Part shown: piece after piece, positions 36,787-49,493 of the stretch
Numbering within the stretch: the stretch's first letter is position 1
Layout of the letters: each line of letters opens with the position of its first letter
Source: Drechslerella dactyloides
Taxonomy: Eukaryota; Ascomycota; Orbiliomycetes; Orbiliales; Orbiliaceae
NCBI GenBank assembly: GCA_020064725.1
Contig: JAGTWJ010000002.1
Span: forward strand, 2,790,001 to 2,854,000
DNA: 64,000 nt
Reading direction: 5' to 3'
The notes under the pieces: model-generated
Told to the model about the DNA's origin: nothing
The model's input: only the letters and a program-made list of their open reading frames with translations
Database searches by the model: none
Program-made: the position numbers and the translations under genes

Positions 36787-38346
36787 AAGCGGGATTAAGC
36801 GATCGTAGTACGACTCGATGAATTTAGCTATCGGATATCTTGTACAGTGCAGACTTTTATCTACCTATCCATTCTTTCCAGTCGCTGGAGTCGAAGAAGA
36901 AATTGTAATTACCACAGTTAATTCTAACTACATCTTGATGAGATACACTTTGTCTCCAAACCCAGCTACATCCCCAGTCTCCCATCCGTCCCCACCCCCC
37001 ACGACCGTTAGCGCAGTACCTATTCAGAGATATAGGATATGATGAACTCACCTGAAAAAAAAAGGTGAGCAGTCCTCCCCGCCAGAGTAATCGGAATCGA
37101 ATCATGCCCCCTTCCCCGAGAGAAGAGAGCACGCCACGTATCGCACTAAAGTAAGCCCTCCCCATCTCCGACCATCCCCTCCGCACCCTCCACTCCTCCA
37201 CGCATCCATCGACAAGCCAGCTCAAAATCCCCACCACCCCTTTCGGGGGCGGTGCAGGCGTTCTTTGCAGCAAGTCTCAGAAATACGCGAAAAAGGCAGA
37301 AGAATGACAGAAGAAGATTGAACGAAGACAAACAAGAGGGATACAATCTTCGCACTGGACTCCCATGGACTAACCCGACCAAGAGCGACCTCCATACTAT
37401 AGCCGAAGCTAAACCTGATGGTGCAATGGCGGGCGCCCGTGATTTCTGATGCCTGGTGCGGACGTGCAGGCACGTCGGGCCCTTAGGGGCGGAACACAAC
37501 CAGCCGCACAAGGCGGAGGCTTGTTTGGTGAAGATTACTCCGAATTTCTCACTTGCATTCTGTAGAAGTATCCCGTGACGGTGGTGAAGCCGTGGGGATT
37601 TCGCGTGTAGCAAGGAAACGTGGCGTTGGCGGGGTGGACTGCTGGGGGGAAGAAGAAGAGAGGAGAAAGAAGGAAAGAGACCCGAGCAGGCGGAAGCTTT
37701 TTTTATACGCCAAGATCGTGGCTTTGTGTGACTCAACACAACGTAGCGCAACGCATCGGAGCGGAAACTACAACAGTGCGCGTGTTGATGCGAAACCACA
37801 GGTTCTCCACGCGCCACGGCTCCCTGACACTCGTAGATAATTTGTTTCGAAGCTAGCATTACTTCACTGAGAATATACCAGACCTGCCTTATAGATTTGC
37901 ATGGGCTTTGCATTCCACTGCTCCTACATGAATCTTTCAATAACACTCAGTCGTTGCAATTTAATATTATGTGTCCATGTGCGAGATAAAAGACGCTCTC
38001 AATTCAAGGCGGCGAAACATTGGCTCGAGTGCTCGAGTTCCCGTGCGACCGACATTCAATTATGGATGCATAGGCTAAAACGGGGCACTGATAGTCCTGA
38101 TACTTCGAGCTAGATGTCGACGTAGCCATGCGTGGAAACTACAAACGGATGTGGACGTGGTCTCGGGGCAGACGCCGAGGCTCGCTGTTAAAAATGTGGA
38201 CGTATGTTGATGTGAGATTCAATACAGGTTCGAATTTGAACATGGCCGCTGCCCCCATAATGACTTGTGGGGCCTCATTCATTAACATAAGTGCTCTTGA
38301 GCACCACTAACATACATGCCTCCTCCTGCACACCCCTACCCTCTAA
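36787..38346. other. Gene-poor region with one unexplained open frame
   Basis: 1.56 kb between SDH4 and the unknown-family gene at 38347. The minus strand is open for 266 codons at 37146-37946, but its product has no domain and an irregular Ser/Arg/Leu-rich composition, so it is not called as a gene. Confidence 0.5.
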
Positions 38347-39780
38347 CTAGTGACCACGGCGTGCGCGTGGTCGACGACCTCTACCTCTCCCCCGATCCAT
38401 CCCGTCTACCCTCCTCGCCAACTCCGCCAATTGGCCCTCCAGCTCCCGCACCCTGACATGAACATCGACACCACCTACCCCTGCTGTGGTGCCGTAGGCC
38501 ATCGAAGTTGGGGCCACACTCTCGGCACCCAACTTCAGCCTCTTCGGCTCCCTCTCCTCCTCCACAGCCGAAACGCCTCGCTTGCGCTTTGGCGTGGCCC
38601 TGCCCCACCCATCCTGCCTAGCCTCCACCTCTGGCTGCGATGCACCCCCCGCAGCCATTGCGACAGCGCTGGCTTCCTCCGTCCTCGCCTTCTTCGTCCC
38701 CTGTTGGTGACCCCGATGTTCACCCTCGCGGTCATCGGGCGCAGACGCTAAGGTAGGGGTGGTTGCAGATGTCGTCCCGACCGCACTGGCGGAGGGACAT
38801 ACTGCTTCCAACCCAGCCGTCGCGCTGCCCCGGCTTTCCACGACACCTCCTCCACTTCCACCACTGGCTCCCTTCCCCTTCCTCTCCTTGAGCGCTGCTG
38901 TGATGTCAGAGTACTCCATCCCCCTAACCTGCCAATTCATATTGACAGGAGGGAGATAGTCCCACAGTTCGAACACCACGCGTTCGAGGAACACGTTCTC
39001 GAAGTTGTTGGCGTCTGGGGATGTCTCTTCCTCGCTCATGAGGTCTCCAACTCTTTGGATGCCCCTCTTCTCCAGCTCTTCGATCCACGCTGGCTTCCGC
39101 TCCCTCGCGATCCGGAGAAGGGCTTGCTCCCACATCTCCGCGATCGTGACGTCCGATGGCTCGCCGGAGTGGAGGGTGCGAGGGTCGAATGGCCTTTCAT
39201 CAGACGGGCTCTCAGCCGGTTGATGAAAGCGGCGTGCTTCCTCTTCAAAGGTCGCCAGCTGCCAGTACTGGATGATCCTCGCTAGCAGGGCTTTGTACCA
39301 CTTCTTTAGCCGCTGCTCCTCCGCGCCTCCAACTTCGTGGACGAAGGTAAATGTGTAACCTTCGTCCAGGTACTCGAGTCCATCTCCCTATAAGTTGCCC
39401 AATCCGTTTGTTAGCTTCTGAATGCCAATCCAAGTATAATCTGCAAGTCATGTAACGCTGAGCACTGGCCACGAGTATAGGGTTCGACTTACGTAGACTC
39501 TGTCCTTGAGAGCTGTGAGGTGCTCTCGGAGAGATGCACCTGTCATCTCGCTCTCGGCGAGACAGCCCCGAGCCTGAGCTCTGAGGATCACGAGTTCCCA
39601 CGTAAACTCGCTCCCCGGCCCTTCTTTGTAAGGGCTGTATTGTTCGATGAGCTCGAGTAACTCGATCCCATCACGAAGGCTGTATGATAGCCTTGTGCGC
39701 TTCCCATTGCCATCGCTGCAATGGGATGCTGCCTCACTTGGAGGCCCATCGCTGGGGGGTCTTGCGATGGTAGTCGGCAT
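38347..39780 (-). CDS. Unknown family member 1: Myb-like N-terminus plus W-L-G-[IV]-G-D-L motif
   Basis: Function not recognised. Exons complement(38347..39387, 39493..39780), 442 aa. Residues about 30-96 (YSLRDGIELLELIEQYSPYKEG...FTWELVILRA...SLREHLTALKDRVY) form a predicted helical Myb/SANT-like segment, followed at once by a phase-0 intron. A second block (FTFVHEVGGAEEQRLKKWYKALLARIIQYW) also occurs in the genes at 41020 and 49494. The core motif WIEELEKRGIQRVGDL lies at about 39045-39095 and is helix-hairpin-helix-like by eye. The C-terminal third is Ala/Gly/Glu/Arg-rich with a basic patch (PKRKRG), a short leucine/arginine coil (VRVRELEGQLAELARRVDGM) and an RG-rich tail. A nuclear, DNA-binding role is inferred only. 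Relationship to the neighbouring genes is well supported. Confidence 0.8.
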
Positions 39781-41019
39781 TGTTGCGGTGCAACGAGAGA
39801 TGATGATAGTATGAGGGGATGGTTCTTGAAGGCTTGTAGGGCGGTGTCATGAGACTTTGTGATTGTGAGGTTGTTCTTTAGCTAGAATGACGATGGTCGA
39901 AGTGGGCGGAGGGGCATTTTCTTATATATGATTCCTGTACACACCGAGGGAAAATCCACTGGCATCATGAACTGGAGCGCAAGATTAGAGACCTCACGCT
40001 CCTCCTATTTTACCCTTAACAAAGTCACTCTTATCAGATATTCCCTCCGAGAGATTCCCTTCGAGAGATTCCTCCCAGAGATTCCCTCCTTCGACGGTAA
40101 CTGGGTATACACCTAGGTACCTTTATATTCATGATCAGTCAGGGCTGATCCACGTGGCTACAGAAAGCAGTCTCGGAGCGTGATAGATGATCGTGAGCAT
40201 TTAATCAAGATGCTATGATGCTGCTTCACGTATTCGGATATATCAAGTCCGCCTGACCTCAATTAACAAGCTCTACAGAGCCGGTACACATCTTGTTAAT
40301 GTATAATCAGGATAGGGGCCGTGTACTTGAAGATGTTTACTCTATCTTGTGAACAAATCTATAATAGTCTCATTAAACGGCATCAATTCTAGCCATCCTG
40401 CATCACATTACATCTTCTCAAGCGTTGAATTGACATACGCTTCCAGAGTCGACATTTTGATGTATCATTATCGAGACAGTATTCGGACATCATTTCGAGA
40501 ATAGGATTCCTGAGGCGGGCATAAGGTGCTGTAGTATACATACAAGTATCATCCATTGACCTAGCCTCGGGAGCCTGCGAAGAAAAAAAGCCGTATATAA
40601 GAAAGGCCCGCTAAGATAAAGGATATACGTAGCATCCATCGAGACAATACCCACGACAGCCATCGAAGCTCCGATCTTTGTAGCGGGGATGTAAGGTAAA
40701 GCAAATACCAACATGGGGGAACCGCGGAACATGATAAAACGGATCTCACAGTTTTAGAAGAGCTCCATTAGGCTTGAATACCTTCAGGATCCAACAAACG
40801 CTGTATTGTGCAAGCTGGGGTATTGGCACTTTCTACCTTCGTCGATCTAGCTTGGTACTTTCGAAAAGAAAAGAAAAACTGTGTGGAAGCAGAAAGAAAA
40901 AAAACGATATAAAGAAGGGAGATGCGAAGAAAGGAAACATCGAAGCGGGGCCTAGTATACGTTTTAACAGCTTTGCGTTCAACAATTCTGATCCATCGAC
41001 TTATTCAGTCCTGCGTGTT
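39781..41019. other. AT-rich intergenic spacer within the unknown-family cluster
   Basis: 1.24 kb, no supported gene. An imperfect duplicated octamer-like run (GAGAGATTC near 40047-40080) is visible. It presumably contains the promoter of the gene at 38347. Confidence 0.5.
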
Positions 41020-43066
41020 TTACACTTCGCCTTGTGCCCGTTCCATTCGAATAATTCTCTCATTCATTTCTCGTATCGTTGTTCTCATTTGTTGATAGTC
41101 ATTCAAAAAGCCATCATGAAAGCTTTCGGGCGTCACCTCGAACATTTCACCAGGCACCTTCTTAGTATTACCAGAGACAGCGCTCGGTTCTGTTGCCGCT
41201 CTCTGATTGACTTCTCCGCCAGGGATCTCTGCAATCGGGGATGGCGATGAACTTCGAGAAGGAGGCTGTGGCTTTGAGATCCGACTTGAAGTTAAGGCAG
41301 TAAGTTTCTTTCGTCTCTTTTGAACAGGATCATCAGAGTCGCTGGAGTCCGAACAGAGGCGGCTAGCGCGATGTAGTCTGGCTTTCCTTTTCATACGGTA
41401 CCTCGATGACTCTCGGGCGTTATCGGAGCCGGACTTTTCTGAATCTTGGCGAGATAGTCGCGAGTTTGTCTCCAGCAAGTCTTGGACTTCTTTCTCCAAC
41501 GCGGTTAATTTCTTCTTGGTCGTAATAGGAGTAATACTGCCTTTGGCATCCTTAGCCTTTGTTTTAGGCGGGAGAGACCTCTCGTTCCTCTCCGCGTGAG
41601 AGCTCGAACTAAGGGACTCCGGTGGATCTTTTGGAGGATCTGAGACTGAAATACCTAATTCCGTAGGCGGCGCAGTTTGATGGATACCGTATTGAATGTG
41701 AACTTTTTTTGTCTCATCAAGGATGTCTTTCACATCATCGAATTTCAAGAGTTTGATGTCTCGTTGTGCTGTTTGCGAACAAGAAAATTTCAGCTCTGTC
41801 TCTAACTTCTTGATCAGGTCTGTCGTAAACTTCAGGTCGGAAGTCTTCCAACCACCTAAGTCTCCGATCGTGTTGATATTATTATCTTCCAGTGTCTCCA
41901 ACCAAAGTGGTCTGCCCAGTGCACGTATGAGAGTTTGATGCCATAGGTCTTGGACGAGAACATCATTGACTCGCACAACGGGTTCTCTTTTGGGCGCGGA
42001 ATTCGATCGGCTTGCCAGTATGTCTGCCGATTGGCAGGCCGTTTCTTTTGATATTGGCATCTTGGATTTTATGAAGGCTTCATTGACCGGGTTCTCCAAG
42101 ATGTCCTGGACGTGGTGGTATCTGACCTCACCGATCTTTTGCTTCAGTTCGATGTCATTTCTCAGAGCCTCGTTCTGGTTTAAGACTTTGATGATACGCG
42201 AATGAAAGCTGCTAGGATCTGACTTGCAGGACCCCCAACCACCCGCATCGCCAATTGTTTCGATACCATTGTTTTTGAGGTAGACAGTCCACTCGACTGG
42301 TCTCCCTTTCCGGTGTCCATACAAATAGTCAACCTTGATGTTGTTGATATTGGCCGGAATATGATCTTGTGAGGCCAATGGCGGGTCTTTTGTCCACAAT
42401 ATTAGTCTTGACCAATGCAATCTCTATGTCCGCAAGGGCGACTCACTCAGTCCAGATTCCCTCTGTTCAATATTTGTAAGCTCTAAGGCTCTTTTCGCCT
42501 TCATAGACTTTTTGATCATGCAAATGATCTTCTTTCGAAGCATGGGGCTTCCGCCAGTCCAGTCACTTTCCGTATAACCGTGCTTTGGTCCTAATAACCG
42601 AAATTCTGCACTCTTCTCTCTGGCATTCCAAGCTATGAGGACGACCCTCAGCAAGGTTTTGAAATTCAGAATTTGGTTTTGGGTATCTGCCGCGGGACGA
42701 ACAAAGGAGACGATTTCATACTGCGGGAGGTCAAAAATCTTGAGCTAGAAAGGTTCCTGTATTAGTAAGAGAGATGTAAACAGTGTCGCGTCGAATTTTG
42801 AATGGGAAGCCTACTCCCATGCGGTATAATATCCCCATCAGATGATCCTTTAGCCTTTGGCCACTCCAATTGAGAAACAGGCCACCTTGATGCAGCTTAT
42901 CAACAACTATGTCCCAATATATCTTCGCAATTGGAACATCGTCATATTCGAATGGCCGGAAGCGGTCGACTTCGCGTAGCAGTGAGATACCCTCTGAAAC
43001 GGTGTATGGAATCTCCAGTATATTACACGCAATCTGCTCTACTACGCGGTTTGTGTTGGAGGGCAT
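41020..43066 (-). CDS. Unknown family member 2: Myb-like N-terminus plus two W-L-G-[IV]-G-D-L motifs
   Basis: Function not recognised. Exons complement(41020..42386, 42447..42720, 42782..43066), 641 aa. Residues about 20-85 align with member 1 (YTVSEGISLLREVDRFRPFEY...YWDIVV...RLKDHLMGILYRMG). After the first intron comes the shared second block (EIVSFVRPAA...LLRVVLIAWNARE). Two copies of the core motif follow: EWTVYLKNNGIETIGDAGGW (about 42240-42300) and LWLETLEDNNINTIGDLGGW (about 41848-41912), each trailed by a helical segment ending V-x-D-I-L, so the domain is duplicated here. The C-terminal 250 residues are charged and disordered with Lys/Arg clusters (QKRRKK) and end in a coil (MRTTIREMNERIIRMERAQ). 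The first intron's donor (GTTTAC) is weak, so that junction is less certain. Confidence 0.78.
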
Positions 43067-43942
43067 CGATGGGGGGTCATCGCGACCTGACGTTAGCGGA
43101 CGACAGTCAGACTACCCATTCATGGCTAGGTATCGTGAAAACCTGGCGAAGGGTTCAAATGGGGTACCTGGAAATGAAAGGCGTACGATGAGATTAATGC
43201 TTGTAACAGCCGTGAAATGTAGGTCAAGAAGGGGATGGTGCGATGAAAAGGTCAAGGAAGTGCTCCACCAGCAGCTTTCCGCAATATCTACAACGCAAGA
43301 AGTATTATATGCGTGCACATTAACAGCACACCCAACGGAGTGTGTCATATGCGCCTACCCGTTGCAAGGAAGGGGTTTGTTTCGTGAGACCAGCCTACCC
43401 CAACGATTCACGTATGAGTCCCCGCAAGAGATGCCATCCTGTGTTCGCAGACTAGGGAAAATATATGGACTCAAGCCTCTCCTCGAGGTTGCTAGCTTAG
43501 CCCCAAGCCTCAAGCTTAAGACCATCCCCATGGACGGCTAGAGAATATCTTTGCGGCATGTATGCCAGCGTGGAGTTCAATACTCGGGTTCTGGAGCCTC
43601 ACTAATTAGATAGCCGTATCCAATTCCGGACGCTTCCTAGGGCACACCATATGAGTTTATCTCCGGCGGTAATGATTATTTATATCAGATGTACATCGGG
43701 GAGGAGGTTTTATTGAGACTGTATACAGAGTGCTTTTCCGGGCGAATGATAAAATGAAAGGCTTCTATATATTGTAGTCACAAATATATTCAAACGAACG
43801 AGAAAATCAAACCATGTTAGCATGCTTGCACAACAAGACAGTTAGCCATCTTCGTAGATTTTCGGCCCAATCCCGTCTTTTGTAGTCATCCGTGAATCTA
43901 TCAGGCCTCTACAGGTTACACTTGAAAGTTTGAACAACAATC
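43067..43942. other. Intergenic spacer within the unknown-family cluster
   Basis: 0.88 kb upstream of member 2 and downstream of member 3. A 210-codon plus-strand frame (42909-43541) overlaps the first exon of member 2 and has no domain; it is not called as a gene. Confidence 0.5.
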
Positions 43943-45534
43943 TTAAATATCCCGTCCCTTGCAAAATTCCAAGAGACTGACCAAAACCTCCTGGATATTC
44001 TGAACACCGGTTTCCATTTCGGCTATCCGCGAAAGAATAGGTTCGATTCGTAGGAGCTTCTTTTCAATTCGCTCACAAGCACCCGTGTTCTTTCGAACTT
44101 GGTGCAGTAATGTCTCATGCTCAGCCAGAAACCCGCCCAGGATCTTTTGCGGTATGGTTACTGAAGGTTTAGTATTTATATCGTGTGCCGTTTGAATATT
44201 TCTGGCTCGAGTTCTTGTAGCTATTATTTTCTGACTATTGGAGGCTTTTGGAGGCTCAAGTGGTTGGCTTTTTATATTGAAAGTGTCTACCGGTGGTATC
44301 GAATGAAGCGATACTATCTGGATCCTTCTTATATCCTCTGTTGCTTCATTGGCGTCGACTTCTTGACCGTTCAGCGAAAGATGCGAGCTTTGTGTTTCGT
44401 TCCCTTGTCGACTTGTTCTGCAAGCTTTGTTCGCAGTAGCATCTCGTCTTGAGTATACCAATTTGAGTTTTGCGCCACGCCGCGAGTTATTCAGGACATC
44501 CCAGGTCTCTTTCCTGCTAGTAGATTTAGTTGCCCTAAGAGATTTGCTCGCTGATTCTTCACTTGAAACAGCGTCCTCCGAGTCGGAAAAAAGTATAGTG
44601 CCGTTGCTTCGCAGATCTTTGGTCTCATTGAATCGATTTCCTGGAGTTCTGATTCCTCTGGGTCGCCTCATATTGTTTATCTGCTCTATATTTGCCTTCA
44701 TTTTAGCCAGTTCAATTCCTCGTTAGAAGTCAAATCCAATTCATGCCCTACCTTCTAGCTCCTCTAGCTTCTCGTTGAGTTTTATCAGATCCGGAGATCT
44801 AGGTTCAGCGCTATTTTGGCGCTCTTCAGTACTGCTCTGTGCTTCTTCAGTGTTATATCTTTGTATTGGCCTTCCTCCTGGCTCAGTGGCATCGTCGATA
44901 GTGCAATCTATCACGCTACTCGCTGCAATTTTCTCATGCGCCTCCTCGCGTAGACGAACAAGATTGTCGATATCTGCCCAAGTTATCCAGGAGACCCATT
45001 TGATTATCCGCCAGTTAGTCTGCCGCGGTTTATCTAGCTTCGCCAAAATCGCAGAAGAGAGAGCCTCGGCTGTTTTCGGCATTCCAACATGCAAGAGGGA
45101 TCCGATTCGCTTGTAACCACTCCGTTCGAGGTCTTTGATCCACTTCTTCTTCTCGAGGCTCTCAAGGCTCGCGCGGCGCTGCTCTGAAATATGCCAGATA
45201 GCATATAATGTAATCTTGTTGAGAACTTTCAACATATCGCTGTCGATGAAGTGTGTAGGCAGAGGTGGAGGATCTGGCGAGATTGGCTGCTTCTTCGCCT
45301 GAATGGCCTTGTGCTCCTCGTACGTTAGAAGGTCCATCAGGATTTGGCTTCGGGGTTGACTGTCGATGCTTTTTGCCCTGGTGAGAACAGGAAACATAAG
45401 TTAGCGCTTCACAGCCTTCGGCGATTCTTTTAAAGATGCTAGACTTGTTCATGCTCCGGTACCTTTTAGTCTTACCCCGCGATATGGCAGTTGTGATCTC
45501 TCGTTGACTGACAATGTGAGAATATCTCTTGCAT
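43943..45534 (-). CDS. Unknown family member 3, lacking the Myb-like N-terminus
   Basis: Function not recognised. Model complement(43943..44685, 44752..45377, 45476..45534), 475 aa. The first intron has a GTAAGA donor, a CTAAC branch point and a CACCAG acceptor. The second (GTAGGG..ATATAG, branch TCTAAC) joins LNEKLEELEE to QINNMRR, giving an unbroken coiled coil. The core motif is present but altered (WIKDLERSGYKRIGSL, about 45098-45152), preceded by a helical block (LYAIWHISEQRRASLESLEKK). The C-terminal half is Ser/Thr/Arg-rich and ends in a second coil (RIEKKLLRIEPILSRIAEMETG). The Myb-like segment of members 1, 2 and 4 is missing, so the gene may be 5'-truncated or have an undetected upstream exon. 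Start MQEIFSHC follows an in-frame stop; confidence in exon 1 is low. Confidence 0.65.
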
Positions 45535-48500
45535 ATACTTTCAGATAGACAGGTCCCGAGCAGTTTCCTAGTAAATTCGGGGATGATACTCTATCATCTA
45601 ACTATAGAGTCTATATAAGATCACGATGGGCCGTTTTTTGATTAATTTCCGGAGCCTCGGCTTGTCTCGTGAGCCAGAAGCGCCTCGGCTTCGACACAAA
45701 GAAATATAGCAACAAAGAATACAGTATATAAACTGTTACATCATTTTTTGAGGCGCGAGTTACCCCACATTGTGCATAGGCCAAGCCATCATTCCAACCA
45801 CGAAGTTAAGACGCAGTTATATATCTATCCCTACGATTGACTGTTCGTGAATGCAGTATATCTATAGTGCCCAACGATACGGATTTCGCAGCCATACAAG
45901 CAGCTTACTGTTCTCGAGTCTAGATCAAATGTATCCCAGAAATCTGAGACTTACCGATATATAACTATCGATGTTCTGGATGAATATCCCTATCCTATAT
46001 GTTGGCTGACTAGCGAAGAGTGCAGTCAACAATAGATCCAACAGGTTTCAGTGTTACAGTAGCGGTTTCATACTTCGATCGCGAGATCAGAGGCTGACTC
46101 GGTACGACTTAGATTAATTTACCGCACTGAGGGCAATTCCAAGAGAAATTTTACCAATCTGGTTTGCGTGGCACAGCCCCATCACGCGGATACGCATACG
46201 CATGAATCTTATGTTGGCATTCGCTCGGAACCGAACGTAGGCATTATATCAGTTTGCTAGACTGTTACATGTGCCACATGTTGGCATGTAGATCTAGTCC
46301 TAGGACTGGTCGAGATCTACAATTAACCAGTACCGCCCCGAGAATACCAGAATTGGCTGTCTTTGACTTTTTAGTGAATCTACGCCAAAAGGTGTGGTCA
46401 TTACCCACATAAACGCAACCCTTGAACATGTTAACAAGGGCCTCGATCATCTCACGATCTATGTTTCCACTAGCATCAACAGCTTTTGACAATGATCTGT
46501 ATCATATGCAATATCATATGTGTAAAGATTAAATACGTGATTTCGCGATTATTTAAAATATATTATAGTAAATCGACCACTGAGAGTATTGTTTATTCTT
46601 GATGCTCACATTTTTAAAGGACATATTCCTTCCGTTTTCCTGTGGCCTAGATCTAGAAGCCAGCATGACGCAGCCGGGCCTCGAGACCAGGGAGATAGTG
46701 CTTTTTTTCTTTCTATTCAATCGACATCTAGAAGATAGTTCCGCCACAGATCAGAATGTCTCACGGCACTAACACTTGCACAGCCCCTCGTTCAAATCCG
46801 TACGGCGAAAATGCAGCAGTCAGCAAGATGTCTCGGCAATTAGCCATTAGCGCATTCCTCAGTATCCACTTATCTGGTATTTCAACCTCTGCCTGAGTGG
46901 AGCTGAGATTATCATCTCGTAAAAATAAAAACCGACAATTGGACCTCTGAACGAGGTGTTTTGCGGTCTGTGTGTTATAAACTCGAAGTTGCAATAGCGA
47001 AAGGAATTACATGGAGCAAAGTTAAATAAACATATGAGACCAATGTGCATGACAATGTAGCCCCAGAACAATAGCGTAGTATAAAGCGGGATATTAAATT
47101 TCGATATCCTAAATCGACTCGATTGACTCGAGCAGCCAGTGTCTAACTATATGGTCATAGGAGTACAAGAGGCCGAGGTACAATGTATCTATACAGCTAC
47201 CCAGGTCTATTAGTTGAAGATATCCAAATGTTTAAATCTGTAGCTAGGGCACCTTCTCGAAAATTGAATATAGATATGCTCTGCTCCGAACTGAAGAGAG
47301 AAACCGTTATTCAGTTCAACTTTGTTGGTCTCAAGTACTGGTGCATGTCGTTGTACTAAAACCTATAGCTTAATGCCTGCTGATCTGTAGTATAAACCGG
47401 CGCATAAGCTAATATCTCTAGGGTCAAGTTTTGCTCTAGCCTCAGCCATGTTCCTATAATACACTTGGTTCTGCTTCGCGGTCCGCTGCTGCGTGGAAGT
47501 TATAGCTAAGCCAATTAATATATCTGAAACTGACGTGACATGAGTCGGATATACCTAACCGAAACTTCGGTTTCGGAACACCAATCTGGCAAACGCCGCC
47601 TATTAATATTATAACGTAATTAATTAATCAATATCTCCGTCCTTACCATGGCCTCGCTTCAGAATCTGTGCAGTCAATGCCAGGGCTCTGTCAGGGGTAA
47701 TGACCCGAGCACGTCGAGCAGGTTAATTTAGTCATAAAGACAATAGGCTAAACACTGTCGATCTCAATATTGTGCGCGATATATCGATCCAGCTTTTCTA
47801 AGTCCCCTCTTCAAGAGACCGGTATGCATAGATATATCTGTTTCTAAAATATAAATATTCGCAAATGATGAGCCTGAATTTGCATAGTATATATGCGAAC
47901 GCGACTCAACGCTTGATCCCATAACTTTGACAATGATCATGCACATCAATATCGCGGGATCCGAACACTGTGTAAACTACATAGTAATTTGTGTCGTAAG
48001 CTAGATCTTTGAATGCTGAGCGTATGAAGATAAAACAATGGGAATTGGTCGGTTGTGATATATATTGCGTGCAGCTAGCTGTAAAGAACTGTCGATAGGT
48101 ATATAGCTGTATGTCCATTTGGGAGCTAGCGCTCGGAAAGTCCCGATGATTAGTGCATTACTTACAGCGCCTGGCTCTGAGGCTACCTTGCACTGTGCAT
48201 ATTCTAAACTGCGGCTCTGTGCCTCATGCATGCAGATATCCATGTGAAGCTCCTTGAGCGCACGGTGTGGAATCGATCCGCGTATTGTAGGCGAGTGACT
48301 TATGCTATACGATGGTTCGGGCTTGTCTTGCAGCCGGCTAACAGAAGTTCCGCAGCCTAGCACGGCTAATTTCAACGATTTCGTCTCATCCGTAAATTTT
48401 GCTTAAGATAATTATGTAAATTGGGATTTTAATTAGAGAGAGTTTCGGTAGTGTGGGCAGTATAGTAGCGAAGCTGCCCCCCGAATCTGGAGACTTAGCA

Positions 48501-49493
48501 GATAGTGCTATGGAGTAACCGAAGGATTTAGCGGCACGGAAATAGGGGAGAGCTTATGGTTTGTATAATTCAACAGCAGTCTAGATTTGTGTCTAAAGAG
48601 TTTAAGTTCACCAAGCTGGTAGTATCGTGGAGAACAAGTCTGCACTGGCTTCGGAATTAAATTCGAGCTCACGATCAAGTCCGGTTGGAAAGATACCCCT
48701 AGATATCTTTGCAAATGGCGCCGCGGGTCTAGATGCACGCCAGGCCATTCTCCATGCACTGGTCGTACAACAGTTGTAGATTTACACGTGTATTTGCAAA
48801 TACCTACCAGAGATGTTGGATTGATATCTTGTCTTGTGAGTCCGGCCGCTAGTCCTTGGGCCGGTGAAGCTTAAGATTCGAAGCGCTGACTGCTTGTGTC
48901 TTAGCTTCTCCTACGAATTGTAATCATCACAAAGATATTTTATTGAGCTCGACGGCTGATGTAGAAAAGACATAGTTGGCCTATGAGGATGTGTTGCATA
49001 TACAAGTCCGAATCAGTTCGGCTAGCAATGATAAAATCAGCAGAAACGGAAGCATCTAGACGGTGCGTCGTAAAGGTAAAAAGAGGTTGCGCAAGTCTCC
49101 GAAGTAGGGGGAGAGAAACAAAATGAATAAAGAAACAAAACACAAAAAAGAGCTTTTATATCGAATATCCCTGCCCAAAAAAACCCGTATTAAAAAGAAG
49201 CTATGCATCTCGCGGACCAACAAATTTTCCGTGACGAATCAATCCTTCGCATAACATACCACAGGAACAAAGAAAAAGAGCAATTTCCCAGAATCCAACC
49301 CGAGCGCCATATATTCGCCACGAATGCCACAACGATAACATATCCAACCTAAACATACCATACCAACCCAGTTGCCATTCTCGTTGATGATGATGAAATA
49401 AAACCATTCAACCCAACCTCTCACTGCGCAGCTAGATGAATACCGGAAAAATCCAGCCTGTGAAAGATCCCCATCCGGCTGCTGACAATCTGG
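45535..49493. other. AT-rich, gene-free region of about 4 kb
   Basis: No convincing gene. Short open frames on both strands carry no domain signature. A TATATAAG-like sequence lies near 45610 next to member 3. A brief coding-like start (MASLQNLCSQCQG) appears on the plus strand at 47648, followed by a GTAATG, but nothing continues it. It may be a graveyard of decayed elements; no intact transposon, terminal repeat or RNA gene was recognised. Confidence 0.5.

Noticed and set aside
37146..37946. 266-codon open frame on the minus strand
   Set aside because: No domain, irregular Ser/Arg/Leu/Cys-rich composition and no convincing splice context; likely a chance frame in GC-balanced DNA.
42731..42781. 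Reading exon 1 of family member 2 through to its TGA as a 111-aa protein
   Set aside because: Splicing restores the second shared family block in frame, which explains the sequence better.
42909..43541. 210-codon plus-strand frame
   Set aside because: Antisense to the first exon of family member 2 and lacks any domain.
45765..45850. Segment resembling part of a 5S rRNA (CGAAGTTAAG)
   Set aside because: Only about ten bases match; the rest does not fit the fungal 5S sequence or its pairing.
46265..46492. Minus-strand frame with a weak similarity to the Myb-like segment
   Set aside because: Only a few positions match the family pattern and no core motif follows; not enough to call a relic.
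46760..46830. TTCAAATCC-like box suggesting a tRNA
   Set aside because: No acceptor stem, D-arm or anticodon arm could be paired around it.
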